Shown here in pieces: positions 51,993 through 63,480 of a stretch of DNA of 64,000 nucleotides. The notes under the pieces are model-generated. The model was given only the letters and a program-made list of their open reading frames with translations. It ran no database searches and was not told the DNA's origin. The stretch is from assembly GCA_963580285.1 (NCBI GenBank), contig OY757015.1, forward strand, positions 150,782,082-150,846,081, read 5' to 3'. Positions within the stretch are counted from its first letter, which is position 1. Each line of letters starts with the position of its first letter. The position numbers and the translations under genes were made by a program. This DNA comes from Lucinisca nassula. Lineage: Eukaryota > Mollusca > Bivalvia > Lucinida > Lucinidae.

Positions 51993-52169
51993 TAAACCTT
52001 ATCCTGCTGAACATGACAGCCCCAACTTTTGTAAACAGTTTGGATCCAGATCAGGATCTACACTGATTGACATTCAGTTTGCAAATTTGAATGACCAAGT
52101 AATCTTAGATTGGCTAATAGTCAAAAAGGGGTGTTACTTAACTAATTTATTCAGCAGGACAAGGGATAA
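51993..52169 (+). repeat. Family E MITE, copy 8
   Basis: TAAACCTTATCCTGCTGAAC to TTCAGCAGGACAAGGGATAA. The hairpin loop and inner arms are deleted (GATCCAGATCAGGATC remains). Confidence 0.75.
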
Positions 52170-52426
52170 ATCTTTAAAAACACTTTCTAGTCTGTGAAGC
52201 TGAGAAGGCGGGCTTGTGTCCTGCCCCAGGGATCAGCTGTTCAAAAGTAACAACATCATTAGTTAACATATTGTTAAAACTTTGATCATTAAATAGAATA
52301 TATACACATATTTTTGCTGAAAAACTGTGAGTAGCTCCAGCAAAAATAGCAGAAAATTAAGAATAGTTGAGAATTTGATCACTAACAAGCACAATAAACT
52401 AGTTTAAAGGTCACGCAGGATCTATC

Positions 52427-52531
52427 CAGGCTTCTCCAGACTTTTGGATGAGTCTTTAAACCGAGGTCCCATCTCCGTATGAACTTAGCTGTTTGTTGGA
52501 TGTAAAACTCCAACACTCACTCACTCACTCG
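52427..52531 (+). mobile_element. SINE-D, 5'-truncated copy
   Basis: Starts at CCAGGCTTCTCCAGAC and ends AACACTCACTCACTCACTC. The tRNA-like head is missing. Confidence 0.75.
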
Positions 52532-52674
52532 ACAAGTTTTCCTGTAATGGACTCCAACATAGTTAATCAACTCAATGGATGGGAAATAAATGCATTACAA
52601 CTTGCAGACAATATAAAAGAAACAATTACTTCCCCTGAACATTCTGAAAGGTCTGGTATATAATCTCTCATTTT

Positions 52675-52800
52675 CACTGTAAAAATCCTAAAATTTCAGA
52701 CACATTGAAGAGACTTGCTGTAACTCTCCTAAAATTCTAACAAGTTAGTTTCACACTCCAGCAACAAGTCCAAAAAGTGCAGACAGAATGCTCCTTCGGG
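52675..52800 (+). repeat. Family H MITE, left half
   Basis: ACTGTAAAAATCCTAAAAT, then GACTTGCTGTAACTCTCC and AAAGTGCAGACAGAATGC; stops before the hairpin. Confidence 0.7.
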
Positions 52801-52853
52801 ATTAATTGATTGATTGTTTTGGGTTTAACAATATGTCAACCCTTGTGGGACAA

Positions 52854-53065
52854 TTAACCCTTATCTTGCTGTTCACGACAACCCCTATCTTTGGAAACAG
52901 TGTAGATCCAGATCAGATGGCTTCTGAAGAAGCCATCTGATCAGGATCTACACTGTTTGACATTCAGTTTATGAATTTGTAGGAATAAATTACATCAAGT
53001 ACTCTGATTGGCTGATAGACAGAAGTGGTTGTGGCTTAAATGAACATTCAGCAAGAGAAGGGTTA
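52854..53065 (+). repeat. Family E MITE, copy 9
   Basis: TTAACCCTTATCTTGCTG to TTCAGCAAGAGAAGGGTTA, hairpin at 52898-52960. Complete (212 bp). Confidence 0.85.
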
Positions 53066-53199
53066 GTGTCGTCTCCCAGAGAAAGGGTGAAAAGGGAAAG
53101 AAACGACAGTGGAGGAGACAGTGGAGATGAAGGTGGGGGACAGTGGTGAAAAAAGAAGAAAATAAGTGGAAGTGTGGAGACCGAAGACACAAGACACCG

Positions 53200-53335
53200 C
53201 CTCTACCCTTGATGAGGTGGTTCTAACAAGTACCCACAATCTATATTTCGAGCAGAAATAAGAAAACTATCACAATTCATTGTTTTTGGTTGTAAAAGTT
53301 ACAATGTATTTGTATAGGCGTGTTTTGGAAATAAT
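53200..53335 (+). repeat. Family I MITE, right half
   Basis: GATGAGGTGGTTCTAACAAG, CCCACAATCTATATTTCG and the outer end TTGTATAGGCGTGTTTTG. The left half is missing. Confidence 0.7.
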
Positions 53336-53379
53336 TATGGTACATGACATTTATCTGCCAAGTCCCTAAAAACCCCACT

Positions 53380-53462
53380 TTATGGCACTGGCAAACAACA
53401 AAGGTGTGAATCAGCCAGTGCTTCCGCAGTCTGATCAGCACCCTTGTTTGTTGCTTGGATAC
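53380..53462. repeat. Variant hairpin
   Basis: GGCAAACAACAAAGGTGTG and a complement-like CCCTTGTTTGTTGC surround CAGTGCTTCCGCAGTCTGAT. It may be a much-diverged relative of the E-H core. Confidence 0.45.
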
Positions 53463-53618
53463 TCTGCATGTCTTTAGCATTACCATAACACACCCTTGTA
53501 CAAAAATGGCATCTTTCATATTTTTTCAGATGATTTTTTTTTTCTTAATTTTTGTCCAGTCCAAACATAACTTGTGGGTAATCATTAGAACCGCCTCAAT
53601 GAGGGGTCTGTTTAAGAA

Positions 53619-55766
53619 CAAGAGGGCCCAGAGGGCCCTGGTTCACTCACCTGATCCAATATATAACAAGTGGGCCCCGGGCGGGGTCAATTTTGGCCCC
53701 AGGGCTATAATTTGAACAATCTTGGTAGAGGTCCACAAGATGAAGCTTCATATCGAATATGAAAGACCTGGGCTTTATGGTTTCAGAGAAGAGATTTTAA
53801 AGGTTTACCCTGCATATAGAAGTCTATGTAAAACAAGATTTTCCCTATATAAGTCTATGTTAAACTAAAGGGCCCCGGAGCGGGGGCATTTTTGGCCCCA
53901 GGGCTATAATTTGAACAATCTTGGTAGAGGTCCACTAGCTGAAGCTTCATAACAAATATCAAAGACCTAAGCCTTGTGTTTCAGAGAAGATGATTTTTAA
54001 AGATTTTCCCTATATAAGTCTATGTAAAACCAAAGGGCCACATGGCGGGGGCATTTTTGGTCTCAGGGCTATAATTTGAACGATCTTTATAGAGGTCCAC
54101 TAGCTGAAGCTTCATAACAAATATCAAAGACCTAAGCCTTGTGGTTTCAGAGAAGAAGATTTTTCAAGATTTTCCCTATATAAGTCTATGTAAAACCAAA
54201 GGGCCCCGGAGCGGGGGCATTTTTGGCCCCAGGGCTATAATTTGAACAATCTTGGTAGAGGTCCACAAGATGAAGCTTCATACCAAATATCAAAGACCTG
54301 GGCATTGCAGTTTCAGAGAAGAAGATTTTTCAAGATTTTCCCTAAATAAGCCTATGTAAAACAAAAGGGCCCTGCATGGTGCTGGGGCATTTTTGGCCCC
54401 AGCACTATAATTTGAACAATCTTGGTAGGGGTCCACTAGATGAAGCTTCATACCAAATATCAAAGACCTGGGCCTTGCGGTTTCAGAGAAGAAGATTTTT
54501 AAAGATTTTCCCTATATAAGCCCATGTAAAACCAAAGGGCCCCCATGCGGGGGGCATTTTTAGCTCCAGCACTATAATTTGAACAATCTTGGTAGGGGTC
54601 CACTAGATGAAGCTTCATACCAAATATCAAAGACCTGGGCCTTGTGGTTTCAGAGAAGAAGATTTTTAAAGATTTTCCCTATATAATTATAAGCCCATGT
54701 AAAACCAAAGGGCCCTGGTGCGGGGGCATTTTTGGCCCCAGCACTATAATTTGAACAATCTTGGTAGGGGTCCAGTAGATGAAGCTTCATACTAAATATC
54801 AAAGACCTGGGCCTTGTGGTTTCAGAGAAGAAGATTTTTCAAGATTTCCCCTATATAAGCCCATGTAAAACCAAAGGGCCCCCATGCGGGGGCATTTTTT
54901 GCCCCAGCACTATAATTTGAACAATCTTGGTAGGGGTCCACTAGATAAAGCTTCATACCAAATATCAAAGACCTGGGCCTTGCGGTTTCAGAGAAGAAGA
55001 TTTTTAAAGATTTTCCCTATATAAGCCTATGTAAAACAAAAGGGCCCCTGTGCTGGGGAATTTTTGGCCCCAGCACTATAATTTGAACAATCTTGGTAGG
55101 GGTCCACTAGATGAAGCTTCATACCAAATATCAAAGACCTGGGCCTTGCGGTTTCAGAGAAGAAGATTATTCAAGATTTTCCCTATATAAGCCCATGTTA
55201 AACCAAAGGGCCCCTGTGCGGGGGCATTTTTAGCTCCAGCACTATAATTTGAACAATCTTGGTAGGGGTCCACTAGATGAAGCTTCATACCAAATATCAA
55301 AGACATGGGCCTTGCGGTTTGAGAGAAGAAGATTTTTAAAGATTTTCCCTATATAAGCCCATGTAAAACCAAAGGGCCCCCGTGTGGGGGCATTTTTGGC
55401 CCCAGCACTATAATTTGAACAATCTTGGTAGGGGTCCACTAGATGAAGCTTCATACCAAATATCAAAGACCTGCATGGGCCTTGCGGTTTCAGAGAAGAA
55501 GATTTTTTAAGTTTTCGGTGAAAAAAATCTATTTTTGGCTACTGTGACCTATATGTGCAACGAACCGAAACCATTTGAACAACTTTGAAAGGGGACCACC
55601 TAAGGATCATTCCTGTGAAGTTTGGTCAAAATCCGATCAGTGGTTTAGGAGGAGATGTCGTTTGAAGAAAAGTTTACGGACGGACGCACGGACGCACACA
55701 CGGACGCACGACGGACAAAAAGTGATCCCAAAAGCTCACCTTGTCACTACGTGACAGGTGAGCTAA
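53619..55766 (+). mobile_element. C-type end-conserved element C5 with 166 bp array
   Basis: Left end CAAGAGGGCCCAGAGGGCCC and TTCACTCACCTGATCC. Eleven units of about 166 bp: CTATAATTTGAACAATCTTG starts at 53705, 53904, 54069, 54235, 54405, 54572, 54744, 54910, 55076, 55242 and 55408. They include GAAGCTTCATACCAAATATC and AAAACCAAAGGGCCCC. Then TGAAGTTTGGTCAAAATCCG, a GGACGCAC-rich stretch and the right-end hairpin. Same ends as C1, C2 and C4, but C1 and C4 have a different interior. Confidence 0.75.
55734..55763. repeat. Terminal hairpin of C5
   Basis: GCTCACCTTGTCAC and GTGACAGGTGAGC pair with a single bulged base, immediately followed by TAA. A similar hairpin closes C2. C1 and C3 have GAGCACTTxxTGCTC instead. 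Confidence 0.8.
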
Positions 55767-57037
55767 CAAAATATTGAAGTGGATTGCTTTCAGATTTAAA
55801 GAAATTGTAAATGGACAGATAGATGACTACTGTCTCTGAGCTCAATAGCTCATTCAGAGTGGAACAGTTTTAGCTATTTCGGTAGAGGGTTACCTTAGCA
55901 ACATTCCTGTGAAGTTTGAATGAAATTGATCCAAAGGTATAGGTGTTGTCATGCAAAGCTTTTTTCTATTTTTAGCTCTGGTGCCCATCTTGTTCATTAG
56001 AGCGGAACGATTTTAGCTATGTTGGCAGAGGGTCACCTAAGCATAAGTCCTATGACGTTTGATTGAAATTGGCCCAAGGGTATAGGAGGACTTGTTGTTA
56101 AAAGATTTTGTTATTTTTAGCTCTGGTGGCCAGCTTGTCCATTGCAGCAGAACAATTTTAGCAATTTTGGTAGAGGGTCACTTAAGCAACATTCCTATGA
56201 AGTTTGATTGAAATCAGACCAAGGTTTAGGAGGAGTTGGCATTCAAAGCAAATTATTGACGTTTTTCTATTTTTAGCCCTGGCAGCCATTTTCTTCATCA
56301 GAGCATAACCAATATAGCTATTTTGGTAGAGGGTCATCTGTGAAGTTTGAATGAAATTGACCAAAAGGTATAGTTGTTGTTTATGGATTTTCTATTTTTA
56401 GCTTTGGCAGCCATCTTGTTCATTGGAGCAGAACGGGTTGAGCTGTTTTGGAAGAGGGTCACCTAAGCAACATTCCTATGAACTTGATTGAAATTGGCCC
56501 AAGGGTATAGGAGGGATTTTTCTATTTTTAGCTCTGGAGGCCAGCTTGTTCACTGGAGTGGAATGATTTTAGCTATTTTAATAGAGGGCCATCTAAGCAG
56601 CATTCCTATGAAGTTTGATTTAAATTGACCCAAGGGTTTAGGAGGAGTTGGCATTTAAAGCAAATTATTGATTTTTTTTCTATTTTTAGAACTGGTTGCC
56701 ATTTTGTTCATCGCAGTGGAACTATTTCAGCTATTTTGGTAGAGGGTCACCTAAGCAGCATTCCTGTGAAGTTTGAATGAAATTGGCCCAAAGGTATAGG
56801 TGGAGTTTTCGTTTTAAGATTTTTCTACTTTTAGCTCTGGTGGCCATCTTGTTCATTGGAGCAGAATGGTTTTAGCTATTTAGGAAGTGGGTCACCTAAG
56901 CAGCATTCCTATGAAGTTTGATTGGAATTGGTCCAAGGGTTTAGGAGAAGTTAGCATTTGAAGAAAATTGTTGACGCCGCATGACATACGACGGGCAACC
57001 TTAACTCACCATGAGCACTTTGGCTCAGGTGAGCTAA
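55767..57037 (+). mobile_element. C-type array with right end only (C7)
   Basis: About eight ~150 bp units (TTTTTAGCTCTGGTGCCCAT, TTTTAGCTATTTTGGTAGAG) from about 55850, closing with CATGAGCACTTTGGCTCAGG and TGAGCTAA. The left end is missing. It directly follows C5, so the two elements lie head to tail. Confidence 0.65.
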
Positions 57038-57070
57038 AAAAACTGCGGGTTGTTATTGACAAAAACCCTT

Positions 57071-57231
57071 AAACTGAGTGAGTGTTTGAGTTTTACGTCC
57101 CACCAACAGCTAAGGTCATATGGAGACGGGACCTTGGTTTAAAGACTCATCTGAAAGTCTGGAGAAGCCTGGGATTGATCCTGCGACCCCTGGTTTACAA
57201 GGCGAGTAACCACTACACCACAGAGGCTTCT
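57071..57231 (-). mobile_element. SINE-D copy
   Basis: Plus-strand reading TGAGTGAGTGTTTGAGTTTT (tail complement) to CACTACACCACAGAGGCTTC (head). Includes CCTGGTTTACAAGGCGAG, the complement of the TGT-type anticodon arm. Essentially complete. Confidence 0.8.
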
Positions 57232-57329
57232 AAAACCCTTAAACTACCTATCACAACACTTATTGACTGTAATCATTTTGAAATACTTTTTTTCACTTTT
57301 TTCACGAGTAAATATAAGCTGTCATCATA

Positions 57330-57560
57330 CAAACACTCCTATATAATTCTGACCCCCTTAAACCCCACTTTTATATAGTAAAACTTGGGTTTATAGGAGT
57401 ATACATTATTTTTCTTGTTTATGTTCAAAAACATAGATTGTGGGTACTCGTTAGAACCATCTTACTGAGGCGGTTCTAACGAGTACCCGCAATCTATGCT
57501 TCGAGTAGAAATATGAAAAATATCAGGGTATCTGAAAAAAAAATTTTTTTTTTGGTGGCA
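57330..57560 (+). repeat. Family I MITE, copy 4
   Basis: CTCCTATATAATTCTGACC, CTTTTATATAGTAAAACTTG and the central hairpin (GGGTACTCGTTAGAACC and complement). The right outer arm is not found. It supplies the empty site for 28257-29509. Confidence 0.8.
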
Positions 57561-57574
57561 AAATTCTACCAATA

Positions 57575-57761
57575 TACAGTAAAAATCCTATATTAAGACC
57601 ACCTTGAAGACCACTTTTGAACAGTCCCAAAGGTGGTCTCTGACCAGAGGACAGAGTATGTAGACCAGACAATGAAAGAATAATTGCAACCTACGCAATA
57701 AGCTTCTAAAAGCAGATTTAGTCTTAATTTTAGGTGGTCTTAATAGCGGAATTTTACTGTA
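57575..57761. repeat. TACAGTAAAA MITE
   Basis: A 187 bp element with terminal repeats TACAGTAAAAATCC and, reversed, TACAGTAAAATTCC, continuing into TATTAAGACCACCT against its complement. The outer TA could be the target duplication. The ends resemble those of family H, but the interior (GTGGTCTCTGACCAGAGG) is different. Confidence 0.7.
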
Positions 57762-57925
57762 TTTGAAATGGCATGTTTTTGTAATGTGAATTATCTTAAC
57801 ATTATACAGGACTAATGTCAAGTGTAACCCCTTCAACTTCAAAGTGTTTTTTTTTTTTTTTACTTTTCATTGTAAATAAGGCTTTGTCATGGGCTCCAAG
57901 AATTTATGTAGCAGGTGAAGGGTTA

Positions 57926-58110
57926 ACCCTTTTTAAAAATTTTGCATGCTTTTGTTGTCTGCTGAATCTTTTTGCAAACTTTTTAAGCATTTTTTTGCAT
58001 ACAGGCAAACAGTGTGGATCCTGATTAGCCTGATCTGGGTCCAGACTGTTTGCAAAACTGACTTTTGAAGTTAACAGCAGACGACAAAACTCATCTTACA
58101 GGTTAAGACT
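57926..58110. repeat. Family G MITE, copy 2
   Basis: TTTGTTGTCTGCTGAATC and AACAGCAGACGACAAA form outer arms. The core at 58008-58055 is shortened (GTGTGGATCCTGATTAGCC and CTGATCTGGGTCCAGACTG). Confidence 0.65.
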
Positions 58111-58194
58111 AACTGATAAAATATTGTCCTCCATGCTTTTAACCTATAAATAATGGAAAATTCTTGAGTAGAAGAAAATATTTTTATTTTAGAG

Positions 58195-58740
58195 AAAAAG
58201 GCTTGACATTTCATGTGAATTGTCTGTCAGAGAAAAAGGTTAAGACATTTCATGTGAATTTGTCTATCAGAGAAAAAGAGAGAAAAAGGTTAAGACTTTT
58301 CATGTGAATTCATCTGTCAGAGAAAAAGTTTGACATTTCATGTGAATTCGTCTGTCAGAGAAAAAGGTTAAGACATTGCATGTGAATTGTCTGTCAGAGA
58401 AAAAGGTTAAGACATTTCATGTGAATTGTCTGTCAGAGAAAAAGGTTAAGACATTTCATGTGAATTGTCTGTCAGAGAAAAAGGTTAAGACATTTCATGT
58501 GAATCGTCTGTCAGAGAAAAAGTTTGACATTTCATGTGAATTTGTCTGTCAGAGAAAAAGGTTAAGACATTTCATGTGAATTGTCTGTCAGAGAAAAAGG
58601 TTAAGACATTTCATGTGAATTGTCTGTCAGAGAAAAAGGTTAAGACATTTCATGTGAATTGTCTGTCAGAGAAAAAGGTTAAGACATTTCATGTGAATTG
58701 GTCTGTCAGAGAAAAAGTTTGACATTTCATGTGAATTGTC
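58195..58740. repeat. 39 bp minisatellite
   Basis: Thirteen or fourteen units of GTTAAGACATTTCATGTG plus AATTGTCTGTCAGAGAAAAAG (39 bp), with a shorter variant beginning TTTGACATTTC. Since 39 is a multiple of three, a plus-strand frame (58376-58579) encodes a perfect 13-residue repeat, HVNCLSEKKVKTF. There is no promoter or flanking coding context. Confidence 0.9.
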
Positions 58741-58769
58741 AGGTAATTTCAAGCCTTTTTTATCCAAAA

Positions 58770-59362
58770 CAAGAGGGCCCACAGGGCCCTGGTTCGCTCA
58801 CCTGTGTGTCACTGTCTCGAGTACATTCTGATTTTAGCTATAGTGGCCATCTTGTTCATCAGCATAGTGATTTTAGCTTATTTGGTAGGGAGTAACCTAG
58901 GCAACATTCCAGTGAAGTTTGAATCAAATTGGCCTTAGGGTTTAAGAGGGGTTCACGTTTGAATCAGATTTACAATATTTTTCTATTTTTAGCTCCGGTG
59001 GCCATTTTTTTCATCAGAGCGAGATTGTTTTAGCCTTTTTGGTAGAGGGTCATCTAAGCAACATTACTTCGAAGTTTGAATGAAATTGGCCCAAGAGTAC
59101 AGAAGGAATTGTCGTTTGAAGATTTTTTTTTTATTTTCAGCTCTGGCAGCCATCTTGTTCATTGGAGTGGAATGAGTTTTAACTATTTTGGTAGGGGGTC
59201 ACCTAGGCAACATTCCTGTGAAGTTTTAAATCCAATTGGCCCAATGGTTTAGAAGGAGTTCGCATTTGAAGCAAATTTACAATGTTTTTCTACTTTTAGC
59301 TCTTGTGACCATTTGTTATGCTATTTTCCTAGAGGGTCATCTACACAACATTCCAATGAAGT
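58770..59362 (+). mobile_element. C-type element C6, left part
   Basis: Left end CAAGAGGGCCCACAGGGCCC and TTCGCTCACCTGTGTG, then four ~150 bp units, interrupted at about 59362 by SINE-D. No right end is found beyond it. Confidence 0.65.
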
Positions 59363-59519
59363 TTAGAAGCCTTCATGGTGAAGTGGTCATGCTACTTGCC
59401 TTGTAAACCAGGGGTAGCAGGATCAATCCCAGGCTTCTCCAGACTTTCAGATTGGTCTTTAACGGTCCCATCACTGTATGACCTTAGCTGTTGGTGAGAC
59501 TTCAACTCAAACACTCACT
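59363..59519 (+). mobile_element. SINE-D copy
   Basis: AGAAGCCTTCATGGTGAAGT, CTTGTAAACCAGGGGTAGCA, and the tail CTCAAACACTCACTC. Nearly complete; the A-box region is diverged. Confidence 0.8.
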
Positions 59520-60305
59520 CCTATGAAGGAACCTATATGCCAAATATGAAGGCTGTATCTTAAATGCTCCAAAAGTTATGACAAAGTAAGTCAAAGTCAA
59601 GGGCATGGCTCAAAAGTTTTGAATGGTTGGGAAAACTTTGTCACAAGGAACATACCGAGGGCTGCCCGCAAAACTGCGGTAACTCCGTTTTTGAAAACTT
59701 TACAGGAGAAGCAAAAAACTGTTTCTTTTCATAAATTGTCATTGTGCTGGGTTGTGTTTTAGAATATAAACTTATAATCACCAAGGAAATTACATGACAA
59801 AATGTAATTTTACTTAGCTATGCTAAATATTTTGATATTTGTAACCTCTTGAGTTACAACATTTTTTGCCACATTTTGCATTATTTTCACAACAGAAGTT
59901 TACCGCAAAACAGTGGTAACTCAACTTACAACTGTTTTGCGGTGACATTTTTGTAAAGTTTTTTGGCTGGTAAGGAGGTGGTATCTTTTGGCATAATATA
60001 TTAAAGCATATTTTTATCAACCTGTTCAGTTAGATAAGATCATGATGCATATTTATGAAACAATATATGCATAGGATGCAAAAATCAGGGTCAATGGCAA
60101 ACAGTGACGACCCAGATTAGACGCCGCAAAATGATCAGTGCCAAGTTGTGAAAAACAAACGTGTACAATGAATAAAATAAGCCAGAGAACCATTTTATTG
60201 TAACCAAACTGGGTTGAAGATTAAAAAGATCAAAATCATGATAAGTTGCTAATGGTATAGGCATGTTAGAGATTCGGAGATGACTTCATTACTGTCATCA
60301 TGAAA
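59520..60305. other. Mostly unidentified, one hairpin
   Basis: A perfect 12 bp-armed hairpin CCGCAAAACAGT/ACTGTTTTGCGG lies at 59903-59942. A related CGCAAAACTGCGGTAACTC occurs at 59668. At 60095-60150 there is a fragment of the E-H core (AAACAGTGACGACCCAGATT). No gene. Confidence 0.45.
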
Positions 60306-60564
60306 ACACGCCTATATAATTCTGACCCCTTGAACCCCACTTTTATACAGTAAAACTGGGGTTTACAGGGGTAAACATTATTTTTCTTATTTCTGGCCAA
60401 AATGTAGATTGTGGGTACTCATTAGAACCACCTCAATGAGGCAGTTCTAACGTGTACCCACAATCTAAATTTTAGAGCAGAAAAAAATATCACATTTTTT
60501 CATCTTAAATTTTCTTTTTTTTTTTTCCGGCTGTAAAATTTTCAATGTATTTGAATAGGCGTGT
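60306..60564 (+). repeat. Family I MITE, intact copy
   Basis: A 259 bp element with perfect 10 bp terminal repeats ACACGCCTAT and ATAGGCGTGT and a central hairpin TAGATTGTGGGTACTCATTA and complement. The best-preserved copy of the family. Confidence 0.85.
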
Positions 60565-61879
60565 CATCGTAATGGTTAATGTTGCCTCAATGGACTCTGT
60601 CAATCTCATATTTTCTGCAAAGAACCTTCCTCTGTGCATTCAAACTTTAATACTTTTAAAGGAACACCTTGCAAAAAAGACAAGAGCTGTTACAAGATAG
60701 CATAGCTCATGTGTTAGCACCTTGTCTACCTACATTATGTTTACACATCAATATGTGAAAGGTTTTTAAAGCAATTCTTTAATGAAGTTTTTATATGATT
60801 TTATGATTATATTCCAAACACTGAAGGGTTTTGGTAAGTAACTGCTAAGATATGAACTTAAAAGTTTGCTTCAAGTGAGTGTGACCTAATTTTTTAACCC
60901 TAAACCCCGCCCCCGGACCCTGGGGACTGAATGGGAAATGGCCCTGGGGGCTGAAGGGGAATAGAAGTTTAACCCTCGATAACTCAAACACAGATGGTTC
61001 ATATACTATTGCTAATTCAAACTTGTTCTGAAGTCCTAAAGAATTCTTTCCCTAGCTCCAGATAGCCATATTTTTAGGAAAATAAATGATGTTTTTTATT
61101 TTATCTTGAAAGGTGTGTTGTTTGTACTCATTAGAGTCAACGGTAATAAGTTTACACACCATTCCCTTCAATAACATAATAGTGCAAATATATCCTTAAA
61201 TCATTCTGAACTGGCATTTTGAGTAAATCTCAGAAGTATGAACTATCTCTTTTTTGAAAAGATTTTTGTATTCCCAAAACATTCTATTTATCGTAGTTTG
61301 TAAATTATTAAACTCCAAATATGATAGGGTTAATGTAGCCAGTGGTTGCTTTAAAAATGACTCCTAAGCCCCACCCCTATAAAATAATTATATTCCAAAG
61401 ACGAAATGTTTGTTGGCCAGTGATAAATGAAATAAGAACTGTTATGTAAAACTTTAAAGTGAGCATGACATGGACGTGAAAGCTGATGCCGACATTTGGT
61501 TGACATCAACAGTTCTTCTGAACTTTATCACCTGCTCAGGCCTTGTCTTGGAAAAAAATAAAACATGAAGTCTTTTACCTTGCTCTCATTGATTATGGAC
61601 ACGGGTAGTACTGTATAGTAAACAAGCCAATTAGACCTCATCAGTAACCCTTGTTTTATTTTTTACAAAACCTGGAATAGACCTGATGAATGATGATCCC
61701 TAAGGAAATAATATAAAGTGCACTACAATGAAGTACAGAGAGATTTTCTATTGCAACCTGATGCCACAAACTGTGTAATGGGGTTGCAGCCAGTTAGACC
61801 AAAACCAGTCAGCTCAGCCAAGACTAGCAAATATTGAAATTTCATATATAGACACTAGAAGTACCCCCAAGTGAAATAG
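60565..61879. other. Mostly unidentified; possible end of another element
   Basis: CAAGAGCTGTTACAAGATAG at about 60683 resembles the left ends of the end-conserved elements (CAAGAG or CTAGAG followed by CTGT). ATTATATTCCAAACACTGAA near 60809 and ATTATATTCCAAAGACGAAA near 61387 hint at one diverged repeat pair. No right end is seen. Confidence 0.35.
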
Positions 61880-63480
61880 TAACTATGCTTGACCATGGTC
61901 ATCATGGTGTTGATGGTCTACCTTTTTCATGGCATGTTGTCTGATAGTATAAAATACATGTATAGAGTGTCTGTATTACATTTTTTTTTCATGGTCACCA
62001 TGGTTGTCGGCCCTGCCCATCGGGGCTTGAAGAAATAGGTGGGCTGCATGGTGCTTCCATGCAGAGCTGAAACCGACCGCACACGAGTACTGGTAAACCG
62101 CTTAGAGGATCTAAGCCTGCCCAGGCAAAGCGATGCAAGTCGGACGGTCCATGTTTGTAGACCCTATTGGTTTCATTGAGCAACATGGCTTGAGATGTCA
62201 TTTCATCTCAGTTTCGGGTAAAAGTCCCACAAAATTGCAAGCAACCTCTCAAAAATGAGGTATACAGTGATGACAGGGCCGTTTAACCTCAAATCAAACA
62301 AACAAAACCATGGTTGTCAGTGGTTTGAAAGGGGGTAAAAAACACAGTACTACTATGGTCGACTATGGATTATAATGGTCAGTTGTCATAAATGTCCAAC
62401 TGACCATGGTCTACCATGGTTGTCCATAGCAGACCATGGCTGCTCGTTCGTAGAAACCAGTGTCAAAATTACTAGGGTCATTGACCATGGTTGATCATGG
62501 TCAACTGTTATAAAATTTCTACCTAATCATGGTCTACCATGGCCAACATAGCATCATGGTGGACCATGGTCAAATTTAGCTCTGGTTAAATAACAGTGTA
62601 TAAAATACAACACTCTAATCCATAACAGCAAGATTTAACATTTGATTTTTTTTTTGCAGCTTTGGCTTAAAGGCTTTTGGCTGTCTGTTAAAAAATCACC
62701 CTCCCCTAGAATTGTCCATCAACTAAATGGACCATGTCAATAAACCCAGTGGACATTTGCAATAGACTCAGTGGACAGTCTGGACATTATCCATGCTAAG
62801 GGAGGTCAAAGCACAGTGGACAATGTCCTTGGACACTGGCCAGTCTAATTTAGTTCACATGTGAAGGTTCAGTAGCCTCAATTGAAATTTATATCCTCCC
62901 TTGATATTTATATTTATTTTTTCAAATTTATATTCATTTACCAAAAAATTCTAATAATTTGAATTAATTAGTTATTCATATTTATGTAGACAAGAAGCAT
63001 GTATGTAGCTTACCATCTATATAGAAGTTTTGTGTCTACACTTTGATCACCTCTAAGAGATGATTTTCGAGATTGTTGTCAACAGAATTTCATCAATATT
63101 GTTTAGTACATTTATCTGCCTGTTGGTCTGAGGGCTTAAAGAGCATTCATTTGAATGTCATAAAATATGAGTGCCAGGCATCTTGAACTGGAAGAATTCC
63201 TTCAGCTTGGTAGGGTTCCTATACATTGTACATTAAGTGAATATAAAAATGTCTGTCCATGGTTTTTTGTGGTCTCGTCAACACCATGGTCAAAGATTGG
63301 CATTTGTCTACCATGGTGTTCATGGTCAACTGACCTTCATTTTCACCTGGGACCATGGTATATGACCATGGTCATCAAATTATGTGGTTTTGGTGCCATT
63401 TTACAAATCCTGGCCAACCATGGTCCCAGGTCCATAGAATACCAAGGAAAACATGCTACTTCGTGGTAAATGACCATTTT
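61880..63480. repeat. Field of dispersed ACCATGGT palindromes
   Basis: (A/G)ACCATGG(T/C)-type motifs recur irregularly (for example 61893, 61996, 62404, 62420, 62484, 62535, 63283, 63311, 63353, 63366 and 63418), often as GACCATGGTC or CATGGTCAAC. There is no fixed period. It may be a heavily decayed short-period repeat. 62580-63240 within it holds no other supported feature. Confidence 0.55.
62009..62307 (+). mobile_element. SINE-B, full-length, with target duplication
   Basis: Perfect 11 bp duplication CCATGGTTGTC (61998-62008 and 62308-62318). Head CCCTGCCCATCGGGGCTTG, central domain at 62088-62125, tail CCTCAAATCAAACAAAC. It inserted in the ACCATGGT field. Confidence 0.9.

Noticed and set aside
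57082..57378. 98-codon plus-strand frame as a gene
   Set aside because: It overlaps a complete minus-strand SINE-D and the start of a family I MITE.
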